Shown here: positions 10,304 through 22,267 of the stretch, piece after piece
Numbering within the stretch: the first letter of the stretch is position 1
How the letters are laid out: every line of letters begins with the position of its first letter
Assembly (NCBI GenBank): GCA_036346405.1
Contig: CM070554.1
Coordinates: forward strand, 47,205,058 to 47,269,057
Direction of reading: 5' to 3'
Length of the DNA: 64,000 bases
DNA from: Phyllostachys edulis
Taxonomy: Eukaryota > Streptophyta > Magnoliopsida > Poales > Poaceae
Notes under the pieces: model-generated
Databases searched by the model: none
What the model was told of the DNA's origin: nothing
Seen by the model: only the letters and a program-made list of their open reading frames with translations
Translations under genes and position numbers: made by a program

Positions 10304-11650
10304 CGAGTCAAAAGTTATGATAGATTTAGTATCTGTTGTCCAGATTTCTGACGAGATTAATCTGTTTTGTTATTTCGTAAAATATGAAAATGTAATTGGA
10401 AGAATCTGGGTTTTCACCCAACTAGATTATTGTAGGTAATTTGATAGCATTTCCAGATTGTTAAAGAACGATCAATTCAGAGTTATAGATTAAAAGTTAT
10501 GATCGTTTTAGTGCTTCTATTTATTCTGTTAGACAGTTTCTGTGCTGAAAGTTCATCTGTCTGTTAGCGTACTAATTTGGCCGAATTGGGTCATCTTGTC
10601 AACTAGAGCATTGTAGATTTGTTAGTTAAAAATCCACAGAAACTGGATTCACCTCATTCGGAGTTCCAGATCAAGAGATATGCTGTTTAGCGTGCTGCTG
10701 TCCAGTGGCGTTATTTCACTGAATGCGTTGGTTTCAGTTTAGAGTTTCTAGATAAATCTTGATTCATCAGGGAAGCGATGTAGAACGTTGTTAAGTAGTG
10801 TCATGTTCATCACGTTCTTATTTCAGTTATTTAATTGTTTAGGAGGTGAAGCTTCGGGTTTAGGAGCACCACCTTTTTCCTGCTAACGCGTCGCATCGCG
10901 GAAGGTAAGTACATTGCTTATCTTAATGATTGTGATTGATGAATGCTTTTATGATTATACAGTGATTTCTTATGATGCGAGAGAAGTTGGATTGTCTATG
11001 ATCTTTCATATGTGTTGAATCCATGATTGCAGATGATGATATTATTTATTCAAGAGTTCATGTCATGCATTCATTGTTATTTACCGCCCACGGAGTGGAT
11101 GAGAATGGCCCATCAATTCCGGGATGGGTATGTAAGTCCCATTAATTCTAGGATGTGCGGTGTTGGACACGCGTGATGAAACGTTCTTCATACGGAAGTG
11201 GATCCTCGCATTTTTGTTAAGATGTGGGCTTGAGTGACACACCGCCGGTGTGTCACCGGCTATACTCTGATATATGCATGTGTGCGATCCATTGAGTAGT
11301 TTTCATTCATCTCATTCATACATAAATGTTCGCCATCTTGTATGTTCGTAACCTTTGAGTAGGTTGTCTTGTTCATGTTGATTGTCATTTTATTCCATGT
11401 ACTTGCCGAGTCTTGACTCACGCTTGCTTTGTTTATTTATTTTTAGGTGATCGTTGATGAAGTTTCTTTTGGGAGGAGTAGCCACGCACTACTTGAATAT
11501 TTCACTCTACACTAGCTTGAATAAAAGAACTATTATCGCTATTCATTCATTATTGATGAACTGTAATAAATAAATCTAGATGGGAAGGAAGGATACCTTC
11601 TCCATGATATTTATTGATTTATTATCGCCAGAATCTAGATTAACGATGAA
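10304..11650 (+). mobile_element. LTR remnant of another retrotransposon (chromovirus-like, uncertain)
   Basis: No coding sequence. The text has the style of Ty3/gypsy LTRs: recurring aaaagttatgat phrases (10310-10520), a GT-rich middle, and ttgccgagtcttgactcacg at about 11403-11422 followed by a T-rich stretch. It abuts X copy 2 on the left and Tat-like copy A on the right without target duplications. The assignment rests on general resemblance only. Confidence 0.35.
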
Positions 11651-13944
11651 CTTAATCCCACCAAACCTTCTGAAGACGCTCGTTGTCAAAAGTTTCCCCC
11701 TCTATTGGGAATATCTTTGGGATGAGGGACTCGATGACGAGATCTAAAAGCAGAAGACCCCACTATAGAAGCAGGGCCAAATAAATCAGAACAGAAGTTG
11801 AAGTATTCCTCATCTTCTGATTCTGAAATTGCAGTTTCTCTTTGGATACCAGGAAGGAGGTCTACAACAATTTCCTTTCCCGCACAGTGGTCAGGTACAT
11901 CACCACCTAGCCCAGAGGCTCCTGCAACTGCCTCTGCTGTCTCCACGACCATTTCAGTGGTCATAGCTACTACCTCAATAGTCGTAGCTACAACCTCAGT
12001 GGTCGTGGTTGCTACCTCAGTGGTTGTAGCCGCTACCTTAGTGGCGGTAGCTACGACCTCAGTGGTTGTGGTAACCACTTCAGGAGCCACGACTTCTTCC
12101 ACAACCCGGGCTGTGGACGATCCTTCGACCACTTCCGCTGTCATCTCTCCAATCACCGAGAGGCAAAGAACGCTTCTCGATAGAAGCGTCCGTGGAGGCT
12201 GAAGGAGTCGGGCTAAAATCAACAAAAAGACAGCAAGTCAAGTTGTGAAAAGCAAAAAAGGTAAATGTTGTTCTTACACTTTAGCTTGTTTCACATACCT
12301 CTGCACCCTGGACCTGAAGATTTCTTCGACTTCTTTTCTACGACCACGTCTGGTCGTAGTTCAAGTCAGAGAATGGGCTCGGCTACGACCACGTCTGGTC
12401 GTGGATCTTGAACAGGAACCATCTCTCTAGTCTCCTGACTTTCCGGAGGGTCGAGATCAGTCTCGACCACTCTAAGAGCAGCGCTACCCTCAATTGTAGG
12501 CTCGGCTGGATCAGCGTTGTCCTTCACAAAAGACATAAAGTCCTTCCAGTTCTCCTTTTTTAGTTGCTTGACAAAACTAGGAGTGGCGGCGTGAAATTTT
12601 TCTTGTCATAATAAAAGGTACCTTAGCCTTGCATGACCTTACGCCTAAGAGGTTCTTGACCTCCTCGGCCTCCTCACCAGCAATGCTTGACCTCGGCCTG
12701 CTGCGGCCGTGTCCTTGGTCTTGCGGGCTCTGCGCCTAAGAGGTTCCTTAGCCTCCTCAACTTCGGTTGTTTCAACCTCAGCTTCTGTTGCAAACTGCAT
12801 GCGTCTGCAGACTTTCCGAGGACACAGTCGAAATGAAGGAACTTGAGCTTGGTCCTCCTTGTCGTGACTTTTGTAAGTCGACGCTTTTTAGTCGGAGGAG
12901 ATGAACCCTTGTCCACTGTCATCCCTACGCCAATGGTTATCAGTTCGACCTCTTCGTCGTCCTGACAATTTTCCATACCTACTTTACAGAAGAAAAATGC
13001 AAAAAGAAGAATCACTGACCACTATGAAGTCCTAAGGATAAAATCAACTTTTGATTACCTTTAGGCGCTCCATCTTTTCCTTTGCGGATAAACTGCAAGG
13101 ATTCGAGGAACCGCCGCTCCGAGTGGTGGAGGCTTCTCACAAACAAGTTTGACTCGAGCGTCCAATCTCTCGCTGTGAAAGATCTCAGTATAAAATGATA
13201 AAGATATTCATTAGACAATTTTGAAGAAGACCAAACTGAGAGTTAAGTCGAAAAACTACTTACCCTCCTCGTAGTCCCTGGTCGGGTCTTTTGGCCCCGT
13301 ATACCTCCGCATAGGAGGTACTTGTCACTACATGCCATCCGGTTAATCCTTCCTCTTTCAAGTCCTTTATGGCTTGAATATAGGGGGCAATTCGGTTGAT
13401 GTCCTGGGGAGTCGAATCCCACGAAGGTTTCTTTTCAGTAGCCTTCCCCTCGAAAGTAAGGTTGTCTTCTGAGGTGACTTTCCAATAAAACCACCTCTTC
13501 CTCCATCCCGGCCACGAAGATCTAGTAAACATCTGAATATACTCCTTTGACTTCCCATCATGGAGTTTCAGACCGCAACTTCCAGCTATCCCAGCTTGTC
13601 GAGCCATTCCGTAGGTCAAGGTCCGCTGGAATTCCCAGGTATGCCTCACAAAGATACACAAATACACTGAGCATTGTGATGGAATTAGGACCGAGATTCA
13701 CCAATTCCACCCCAAAATGCTCGAGTATAATTGTGAGAAAGGGGTGAGCAGGTAGTCGAAGGCTACACTCACAATATGCCTGGAAGATGGGGATTTGCTC
13801 AGCCTCTCCCGATGGCCAATGCTGCCCATACGCCGCGAACCACTCCACGAGGATCTTCTCTGGAATCTTCCCGGCGTTGACCAGGGCTTGAATCTTCACC
13901 GCATCCATCTCCGACTCGGCCCATTCAGAAACTCTCCCAGCCAT
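11650..13944 (-). pseudogene. Tat-like copy A, antisense gene (Transposase_28-type), 3'-truncated
   Basis: Minus-strand gene homologous to the one at 21515-29832. Exon 1 (13944-13264) starts MAGRVSEWAESEMD and holds the conserved stretch CECSLRLPAHPFL and VYLCEAYLGIP, then KLHDGKSKEYIQMFTRS; a frameshift near 13620 splits it. This resembles the plant 'putative gypsy type transposon' family (PF04195). GT-AG introns can be read at 13173-13263, 12979-13058 and 12213-12298, at the same places as in copy B. Exon 3 has a basic stretch (PPTKKRRLTK), possibly a nuclear signal. Exon 4 encodes T/V/A-rich repeats (EVVATTTEVV-like) from inverted GTCGTA motifs. The gene is cut off near 11650 in exon 4, so the coiled-coil end is lost. 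Confidence 0.65.
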
Positions 13945-14058
13945 TTCTCTCAGAAGGGGGAGATTTTTGATTGAGTTGGTGGCGGAGAAGACAAGAACTT
14001 GATGAACAGCGGGAGCGATTTGGGGAAAAGTATAAATCTAAGTCTTACCCCCGGTAAG

Positions 14059-14066
14059 TATTTATA
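14059..14066 (-). promoter_or_regulatory. TATA box of the antisense gene, copy A
   Basis: The minus strand reads GGTTATAAATA about 115 bp before the start codon at 13944. The copy B gene has TTATAAATT at the matching place (29963-29970), although flanking sequence differs. This suggests the antisense gene has its own promoter. Confidence 0.55.
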
Positions 14067-14479
14067 ACCGTGTACCCTGGGCTGAAGGCGTGGTATTCCA
14101 AAGGTTGCCATCGTTTCGGGAACCGCTCCAACGGACAGACTAACGGGAGTCGTTTGAAATTCCCTAACTTGTCTGTTCAAGAAAATTAGGTTCGTTTTTA
14201 CACCTCAAGTGAAATTACTTCCTTGGTCAGATCTTTTTGACCAAAGGAAACGTTAATTGGAAAGGTTTTCTTCCGATCACCATACTACGACCATCTCGTG
14301 ATCTTAGAAGTGTTCTACGACTATTTGATAGTCGTAAGCAATCTTCTTGACCAAGCATATTTCTGGTCAAAGTGGTACACAAATATCGAAGAGTTTTTCC
14401 TTCGACTATCTTTCTACGACCCTCTCGTAGCCGTAAGACCATCTATAACTCCTTTACCAAGTAAGTTGCTTTCACTTGA
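14067..14479. other. Intergenic region between antisense gene and 3' LTR, copy A
   Basis: No gene. It holds scattered GTCGTA/TACGAC and GACCA/TGGTC words (14281-14460) like those in the LTR. The matching region of copy B is 29971-30393. Confidence 0.5.
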
Positions 14480-14490
14480 AGCTGGGGGGC
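14480..14490 (+). other. Polypurine tract of Tat-like copy A
   Basis: The plus strand reads AGCTGGGGGGC just before the LTR. Copy B has the same at 30394-30404. It fixes the element orientation as plus, opposite to the antisense gene. Confidence 0.65.
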
Positions 14491-14610
14491 TAGATGACGA
14501 GGATCTAATAATCCTCATTTTATCTTTTATCTATAATTCTTATTATAAGTAATATGATGTCATACGTTCCCTGGGTATTCCCCTTAATTTTATAAGGGAG
14601 AAGCCTACCA

Positions 14611-14752
14611 GGTGGTCGTAAGTTCTTCTACGACCACCCCCATAGTCGTAAGTCTTGCTACGACTACCTTATAGTCGTAAAGTCTTGCTACGACTACCTT
14701 ATAGTCGTAAGTCTTGCTACGACTATCTTATGGTCGTAAGTTCTTCTACGAC
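14611..14752. repeat. GTCGTA/TACGAC inverted-repeat array in U3 of copy A
   Basis: Five units of about 30 bp, each of the form GTCGTA, about 8 bases, TACGAC, then a short AT-rich linker. Each unit can fold into a 6-bp stem. The motif is its own reverse complement in arrangement, so it reads the same on both strands. Confidence 0.85.
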
Positions 14753-15005
14753 TGTGTCACCATCGACTACCTTATGATCAATAAAACCTACGAGGCAAGT
14801 GGGTCCAATTGATTAAGGAATCTAAACGATAATATCTTACCGTTATTATGCGAAAAGATAACACATAATACCCCATTATCTCGACTAGTAATCGCCATGC
14901 GGCGTGAAGGAGTTACCACCCGATGATTACTACAAACGTCGCGCTGCTTCTTCGGATTTAATGAGGCGTCTCTTCAAATAGGGAAAACGACTATTCCTTC
15001 ACGAC

Positions 15006-15013
15006 TATATAAA
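15006..15013 (+). promoter_or_regulatory. TATA box of Tat-like LTR A
   Basis: TATATAAA followed by a purine-rich stretch. Copy B has GTATAAAAGG at 30951-30960 in the matching place. Confidence 0.6.
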
Positions 15014-15277
15014 GGCAACGATCAGAGAGAGGCGGGGACATGCTATCAAGAGCTATCAGGAAGACAAGCAGGATTATTTGTAATAGTCTAAGTTTTTCTC
15101 CTGATTGTTCAGAATACACTCAATACCACACACACACAGGAGTAGGGTTGTTATTCTCTCCAGAGAAGGCCTGAACCTGTATAAAAATACCCGTGTCAAT
15201 CTCTCTGCGTGATTCTATTCTAGGAGACCCCCCGAATCAAACAATCTTCACGTAAGATCGGTTCTAAAACACCGACA

Positions 15278-16245
15278 GGTAGCTTTTGTGAAATATGGGT
15301 TGCCTGGACACTTATGCGAGTGGCCGTGGCTCTGCCTTGAAGAGACCTTGGACGGCTTTAGAGGGGTCATGGCTGGCTCAAGAAGTGGTCCAGGTGCTGG
15401 GTTTGAGCTCTAGAGTTGGTGCTCTAGAGAGGCCTTGGGAGAGGTCCTGGCTGTGGGTGCAACCAGACCACCCCCAAGTGGTTTGGATGTGAGTTGGTGC
15501 TCACTCCCTTCTTTTCAAACAAAAATATTTATGTAATATTGTTTTAACTTGTTGCCTTGCAATCTATTATGTTATTTACTGTCAAATTTTGCTTTGTGCA
15601 ACTAACCATACAGCTCTCCATTGGTAAGCCTTTGCATGATTTATTAATTGCATAAATGTGCCCCTGTGATTTGTTGAGTACATTCAAAGTACTCGTGGCT
15701 CTAAGCCCTGTGTCAAGCAGTGTATGAAGAGGACCAAGTGCAAGGAAGATCAGACCTCTTTGAAGAGGATTTCTTTGATGACCCCACTGCCTCAGATGCC
15801 CTCCACTCGACAGCCTGTGGGCTTGCCGGTTGGCATCTATGCGTTTTGGTGTTTCGGCTGCCAAGGTTCTTTTGTTGTCGGTTTGTAAGCCCAAGTGGCA
15901 AACCTTCTGTAAACAAGCTTGGACCATAAGGTCCTGTTTAATACTAAGTTTAATTTGTCTGCTTCATCACTTGTCTTTACCTTGTGGTTGTGATAATACC
16001 GAAGTGATTCTATGCGAGCTAGCATCTGGTGTCCTGGGACTAGCTCGGTGCACAGAGGCAGGAGCTCCAGGTGGTCCTACAGGATTTTCCTGTGAGCCCC
16101 TGTCGGACCTCCCCTCAGGTTTTGTCGTGCGGTACTACCGCAGCCCTTCTTGTCGCAGTAGTGCCAGTTGTGGTGAGGTACTACATTGCCCTTATCACTA
16201 GTAGTACCGTTGTAAAAAATGGTCCTCCTGGACTCCCCTGCATAA
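15278..16245 (+). mobile_element. Retrotransposon LTR remnant replacing the Tat leader and gag start (uncertain)
   Basis: No gene is recognised. The phrases ttgttgagtacattcaaagt (about 15673-15692) and gaagaggatttctttgatga (about 15761-15780) look like R-U5 text of chromovirus LTRs. The end (16120-16240) has gcggtactaccgc-like inverted words. It lies where the primer-binding site and N-terminal Gag of copy B should be. Frames of 60-127 residues on both strands have no recognisable domain. Confidence 0.3.
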
Positions 16246-16248
16246 CCT

Positions 16249-19200
16249 GAGAAGAGGTCCTCACACGAAGGTGGTAAGAAGAATGATAAGAAAGCCAAGA
16301 AATCCAAGAACAAGGCAAAGGGCCAAAAGCCTCAAGCCAATGCTTCCAAGGAGGTCTTGGCCGTAAGCGATGAGGAGCCACGAACTGCTAAACAATACCC
16401 TGATCGAAGCAAAGGTAAGTGCCCCGAAAGGAAGAACGATAAGCCTAGGTGGTGCCCTTTCCATAAAAAGGAAGGACATGACCTTCACAACTGCCGAGTT
16501 TTGCAACGAAAACTCGAAGACTACTACAACGGCAAAGGGCCACTTCCTGCCCTCGAGGAAGTAGGGCAAGCCAGTGGTTGTACACAGTCGGACAACAATG
16601 AGGACATGTCGTTTCAAGATCCCGAGCACACCATCGAGCACATCTTTGGTGGATCATCGGCGTACGAGTCAAGACGATAGCTTAAAGTAGTCGAACGCGA
16701 GGTAAACTCCATTGACTCCCCTCTTGTCAATAAAGTACCAAAGTGATCGGAGGTCACCATCTCTTTCGAGAAGGTTTACTGCCCGATCCCTTCGACTCGA
16801 CCAGGTCGTTATCCGATAGTGGTCGAACCCACCATCAACAGCTGTCGCGTAAATCGAGTGTTCATTGATGGTGGGAGCTCGTTAAACATTTTGTTGACGA
16901 ATACCCTGGACGAGATGCAAGTACCCAGGACCAAGGTAAGACCGGTAAGATATTCATTTCATGGTATTATACCGGGGTCATCGACCAAACCTATTGGTCA
17001 AGTTTCTCTTCCTTTAACATTTAGTACACCAAGTAATTTCAGGACAGAGAAGATCTCCTTTGATGTGGTCGATTTCGATATGGCATATAACGCCATACTC
17101 GGATGACCAGGTTTGACAAAATTCTTAATGGCAACTCATTATGGGTATCAATCTCTTAAGATGCCAGGTCCCAATGGAATAATCACAATTCATTGTGATA
17201 AGAAGATAGTGCACACGCAGTGACCGCCGATCCTCAAGATGGTGGGTCGATACCACCGAGAAGAGAAAGGGCGACCTTCACCAAGAGCTCGAAGCCTAAA
17301 GTCGCGCCTGCCGAACGACCAAGTTAAAGAGGTTCCCTGGATCGGAGGAACCTTCAAGATCGTTTCAGACCGGGATACTTCCGACCCGAAGTAGGAAGAT
17401 GCCCTTATCACTTTCCTCCGAGCAAACGCAGATGTCTTCGCGTGGCAAGCATCTGACATGCCCGTAGTCCCCAAGGAAGTGATTGAGCACAGGCTAGCTT
17501 TACGACCTGACAAAGTACCCGTAAAACAAAAATTATGGAGATTTGCCCTTGATCGACGAGATGCTATAAGGTCAGAATTGGACAAGCTACTTAAAGCAGG
17601 CTTTATAAGAGAAGTTGACCACCCAGAATGGTTGGCCAACCCTGTAATGGTTAGGAAGTCTAACGGCAAGTGGCGAATGTGCGTAGACTTCACTGATCTT
17701 AATAAAGCTTGTCCAAAAGATGATTTCCCTTTACCTCATATCGATTAGTTGGATGACTCTACTGCTGGTTGCGAAACATTAAGTTTTCTAGATGCATATT
17801 TTGGATACCATTAGAATAATATGTGTCTAGAAGATGAATAAAAGACCGCATTTATTACTCCATTTGGTATATTTTGCTATGTCAAAATGTCATTTGGTCT
17901 AAAAAAATGCTAGCGCTTCTTTTCAACACTTGATGCAATCGAATTTTTCACCTCAGCTAGCCCGAAATTTGGAAGTCTATGTTGACGATCTAGTCGTAAA
18001 AAGCATCAAACGGCTTGATCATGTTTCGGACTTGCAGGAGACGTTCGACAACCTCAGAAAACATCGCTTGAAACTCAATCATGAGAAGTGTATGCTTGGA
18101 GTCTCTTCGGAAAAATTGTTTGGATTCCTGGTTTCTATATGAGGGATCGAAGCAAATCCCGAAAAGATAAAAGCCATTGTTCAAATGCGCTCTCCAACCA
18201 CGAAGAAAGAAGTCCAAAAGCTCACAGAGTGTATGGCGGCTTTAAGTCGTTTCATAGCATGACTGGGAGAAAAATGACTACCTTTCTTCAAACTTCTAAG
18301 AAAGCACGAGGGTTTCGAGTGGTTAGAAGAGGCAAACACTGCCTTTGAGGATGTCAAAAGATATCTTACGAGTGCTCCTGTTCTGATTTCCCCGAAACCA
18401 GAAGAGACGCTCTTAATTTATCTAGCCGCCACGCCACGAGCGATGGAGCGAAGATTAATCGTGAGAACGTGAAAACGCTCAACGACCGATACTACTACGT
18501 AAGTGAAGTTTTGCACCGACCTAAGGAGCGCTACCTCGTGTCCAAAAGCTTCTCTATGCCCTCCTCATGTCTTCAAGAAATTGTCGCATTATTTTTAGGT
18601 GCACAAGATAATTGTGTCGCCTCGCTTTCCCTTGGGAGTGTTCCTCCGAATAGGGAAGTAGCAGGACGCATGTATAAATGGTCAGTAGAACTTGGAGAGT
18701 TAGATCTCCATTTTGTGTCCCGAACGGCCATTAAATCCCAGATCTTGGCAGACTTTGTCGCTGAATGGACAAATTCTGAACCTGTTCAGGTATGATACCC
18801 ACGATAAGTGGACGATGTACTTTGACGGGTCACCTACTTTAAGTGGCTCGAAATTTGGTGTGGTCTGGAATCTCCTAACGGAGAGATCTTAAAGTATGCC
18901 ATACTGATTAAACTTCGGGCCACTAACAACGTGGCGTAGTACGAAGGTTTACTAGCGGATAATCTGCATGAAGCGCCTTCGCGATTCGACGACCACTCAT
19001 GAGAGGAGACTCTCAACTAGTCGTGAATCGAGGTTGGAAAAGAGTACGGTGCTCTAACTCGATCATGTCTCGGTACTTATCGAAGGTTCGAAAACTTGAA
19101 AAGTATTTTTTCGATTTCGAGGTATAATTCATCCCTCGAAAGGATAATTTCTCGCATGAACCGGTTTGCTCGGATAGCTTCTTCCGATCACAAGTACCAA

Positions 19201-20519
19201 AAGGAGTCTTCTTGCGAAACTCCTAAGTCGTCTCTAGTGGAAACACCAGAGACATCTCCTATTGAGACATCCTCTCTAGAATGCGAGGATACTTGGATGG
19301 ATCTCATCTACAAGTATCTTCTGACGAGTTTCGTACCCGATGACGATCTCGAAGCAGGTCGTTTATCCCGAAAGGCCAAAATGTATACTTTGGTTGAAGG
19401 AGTCCTCTATAAACGAGGCACTCAAGTGGTACTCATGCGATGCATACCGCAGAGAGAAGGACTAAACCTCCTTCACGATATACACGGGGGCATCTGTGGA
19501 ACTCATGCATCCTACAGAACGTTGGTTGGAAAAGCCTTTCGACAAGGATATTCCTGGCCAACAGCCCTCTACGATGCTAAAGTGTTGGTTAAAAAATGTA
19601 TACAATACCAGTTTCACAGCAGGCGAATACACCAACCAGCTCAAGCATTACAAACAATCCCTCTATCTTGGCCTTTTGCGACCTGGGGTCTCTATATCCT
19701 AGGACCGTTCCCAAGGGCTCCAGGAGGCTTCGAGTTCCTTTTTGTGGCTATTGATACATTCACCAAATGGATCGAAGCCGAACCTGTGGCTGGGATAACA
19801 ACGGAAGCTGCAAAATGGTTCATGATGAGAAGCGTGATTACTCGAATAATCACAGATAATGGTAAACAATTTTCGAGTGCAAAATTTTAGGAATTTTGCG
19901 ACGAGTTGGGTACCAAGCTCTGTTACGCCTCTATTTCCCATCCCCAAAGCAATGGGGCAGTCAAACGAGCGAATGGCCAAATAATGTAGGGAATTAAAAC
20001 TCGAGTCTTCGACCAGGTTGTTAAGCGCTCGGGGGCTTGGGTACAAGGATTACCTTTAGTATTATGGGTAGTTCGCACGACCGCTAGTTAGGCAATAGGT
20101 GAAACACCTTTCTTTTCCTAGTCTTTGGTGCCGAAGCCATGCTTCCGCTAGAAATAAAGATCAGGTCTGCAAGGATCGAGAGTTTCAATGACTCAACCTA
20201 AGAACAACTTCGAGCGGATGACATTAACCTACTCGAAGAGAAGAGAAATCAGCCTTAACTGCTCAAATGATCTACCAAAGAAGCCCCTCGGTGCAAATAC
20301 TATGATCGTACGGTCCAACCTCGCAGCCTTGTTGTAGGTGACTTGGTATTGAGGAAAATTCAATCCCAATCTAATCGGAACAAACTTTCCCCCAAGTGGG
20401 AAGGTCCTTACACGGTGGTCGAAGTTATGCGTCTAGGCTCAGTACGACTAGCAATGGAAGACGGCCAGGTTCTCTCTAATTCTTGGAACATCGACCAGTT
20501 GCGCAAATTCTATGTGTAA
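16249..20519 (+). pseudogene. Tat-like copy B Gag-Pol polyprotein, decayed
   Basis: One frame carries most of the coding sequence, with scattered stops and a few frameshifts. In order: end of Gag with a zinc knuckle CPFHKKEGHDLHNC (about 16450; CX2HX4HX4C rather than CCHC); protease with FIDGGSS and YNAILG (16819-17106); reverse transcriptase from about 17458, with WRMCVDFTDLNKACPKD and the catalytic YVDD at 17978-17989; RNase H and connection with LADFVAEWT (about 18750) and WTMYFDGS (about 18810); integrase from about 19370, with GTHASYR, TDNGKQF and the C-terminal KWEGPYTV (about 20395). In integrase the first catalytic Asp is Tyr (WGLYILGPF), the Glu is Lys (NGAVKRANG) and one zinc Cys is lost. 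The N-terminal part of Gag is missing. The order PR-RT-RH-INT is that of Ty3/gypsy; the motifs fit the Tat lineage. Confidence 0.85.
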
Positions 20520-21514
20520 GCGACCAACCATTCAATAAAGCATCAGATTCTTTCTATCTTTATTGCTTTACTTTGAGTAGCGCTTTGACAATTCTTTCAA
20601 CCATACCTTGGTCGAAGGTCCACCCTCGACTAGTTCCTAGTCGTGAACTCTTCCATGACAATACACTAGTCATAAGACATTCTACGACCAGTACCCAGTT
20701 CATCTTTACACTGGTCGAAAGGATGGTAACATCACCTAGTCGAAGCCTTTCCTCTCTGCACGTGGTCCCGCTCACTAGAAGGAACTTCCTAGCTTCATTC
20801 TGTTTCTAACTCTTGCTATCAGAGCGAATATACTGAGTGCATTGAGATAAGTTGGACAAATTTTTTAAGGAACTCCAGACGTTTATCTAACTCAAGTTGA
20901 CCGTTCTTGATTTGATTAATCTGGTCGGAGGTGGTAACATCACCTAGTCGAAGCCTTTCCTCTCTGCACATGATCCTGCTCACTAGAAGGAACTTCCTAG
21001 TGTCGACTCGTTCCTACTCTTTCGACTAGTGTAGGATTATCATGATCGAAAAACTACAAGTAAGCTAAACCGTTCTCTTTTTCAGAAAACCAATTTAACA
21101 CTATTTACTCAGTTTACCTAAATAAACTAAGCAAATAGTTGGGGGCTAGGATAAAGTTATTAACTTGACTTCAATTCTTAGTCTTGCTTTTTTTTCCATT
21201 CATTATCTTATGAGTTACTAACTACTCGACAAGATGATTTTTAGGAAGAAGGAAGGATTTTATATCAATATCAACAAAAAATTTGTCTTTATAGGACTCC
21301 AGTACAGACTACTCTAGCGAAGGGGATCTTATTTGCGTACCCTCCGTGATTAACTCAGCGATCGGCTGCATTGTCACTATTAACTGCTCCGCTTCTACTT
21401 CAGGTAGGCGAAGTCGTTTACGACAGGCTACAGATTAAGGTTGGGATCATGGGATTTAAGTTTTGCTAAGACAAATCTTATTGCCTCTTGGATCGCATCC
21501 TTTATCAAGTCAAA
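20520..21514. other. Spacer between pol and the antisense gene, copy B
   Basis: No gene. It holds scattered GTCGTA/TACGAC-like words (20620-20720) and a 68-bp sequence present twice. A G-rich stretch TTGGGGGCTAGGATAAAG lies near 21139. The antisense gene ends at 21515. Confidence 0.6.
20725..21000 (+). repeat. Pair of 68-bp direct repeats
   Basis: 20725-20792 and 20933-21000 both run from ggtaacatcacctagtcgaa to aaggaacttcctag and differ at only a few bases. The spacer between them is 140 bp. Confidence 0.85.
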
Positions 21515-22267
21515 TTAGTTAGCCCTCAGAGTAGTCACCAACTCTTGCAAAGTTCCGACTTGTTCGCCAATAGCACTCGAGTGGCCAGACAGCATGTCGT
21601 CATGAGGAGTAATCCCCTCAGCATGAAGCCCACCAAGTACATTGTTCAGGAGTGAAATATTGTCTTGTAGATTGATCTTCAAAGCCTTCATTTTCTCCTG
21701 ATTGCGAGTCGAAGCCTCACGAAGTTGTTTTACTTGTACGACTTGTTCTGAAAAGAATAAGACCAGTCGGATAAAATGACCTCGAGAGGAAAACACAATC
21801 AATCACAGGTAAAGATTTGCTTACCAACGAGTTGAGAATCTAACTTCTTGACTTCTTCAGCATGGGCGGCAGTGTCCTTAAGGTAACGTTGCTCCCACAT
21901 CTGGACCTCTTGGTCTTTGTCTGAAAGAGAATGAGATTTAGAAAAAGAAAAGGAGGTCGAAGGCGGTCTTAAGTTCAGCATTTACCGCTTAGTCGTCCCT
22001 GCAACTTTTGGTTTGCAGAGTTTGCCTCCTAGAGCTTTTTCCGGAGGTCTTCAATCTCCTCAGTTAGATTTTTCTTCTTGGCTCTCTCGAATTCGAGAGA
22101 ATCAGCTAAGGTCTTCTCATCAGTCTTAAACCTACAAAGGGAAAGGGTAGACGTCAGCAAAGAACCTGGCCGTAAGTTCTTCTATGACCAATTCCTCATC
22201 GTAAGTTTTTCTACGACAATACCCTAGTCGTAAGTCCTCCTACGACCAGTACCTAGTCGTAAGATCT

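Larger units (their letters stand above)
14495..15277 (+). mobile_element. Tat-like LTR, copy A
   Basis: A 783-bp LTR from TGACGAGGAT to ACACCGACA. It aligns with the 794-bp LTR at 30410-31203: same start, same GTCGTA array, a TATA box about 510-545 bp in, and the same end phrase around gtataaaaataccc and gttctaaaacaccgaca. Sequence after 15277 shows no primer-binding site (no TGG), so whether it also serves as the 5' LTR of copy B cannot be decided. Confidence 0.75.

Noticed and set aside
11798..12202. Plus-strand 134-codon frame rich in T, V, S and A
   Set aside because: It is the mirror of the antisense exon 4 repeats. The inverted motif makes both strands open.
15278..15300. Primer-binding site after Tat-like LTR A
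   Set aside because: The sequence after ACCGACA is GGTAGC, with no TGG and no fit to a tRNA end that I recognise. The true leader seems to be replaced.
15713..16641. Minus-strand frames of 62-127 codons in 15544-16641
   Set aside because: They oppose or flank the Tat-like gag and show no domain; likely chance frames.
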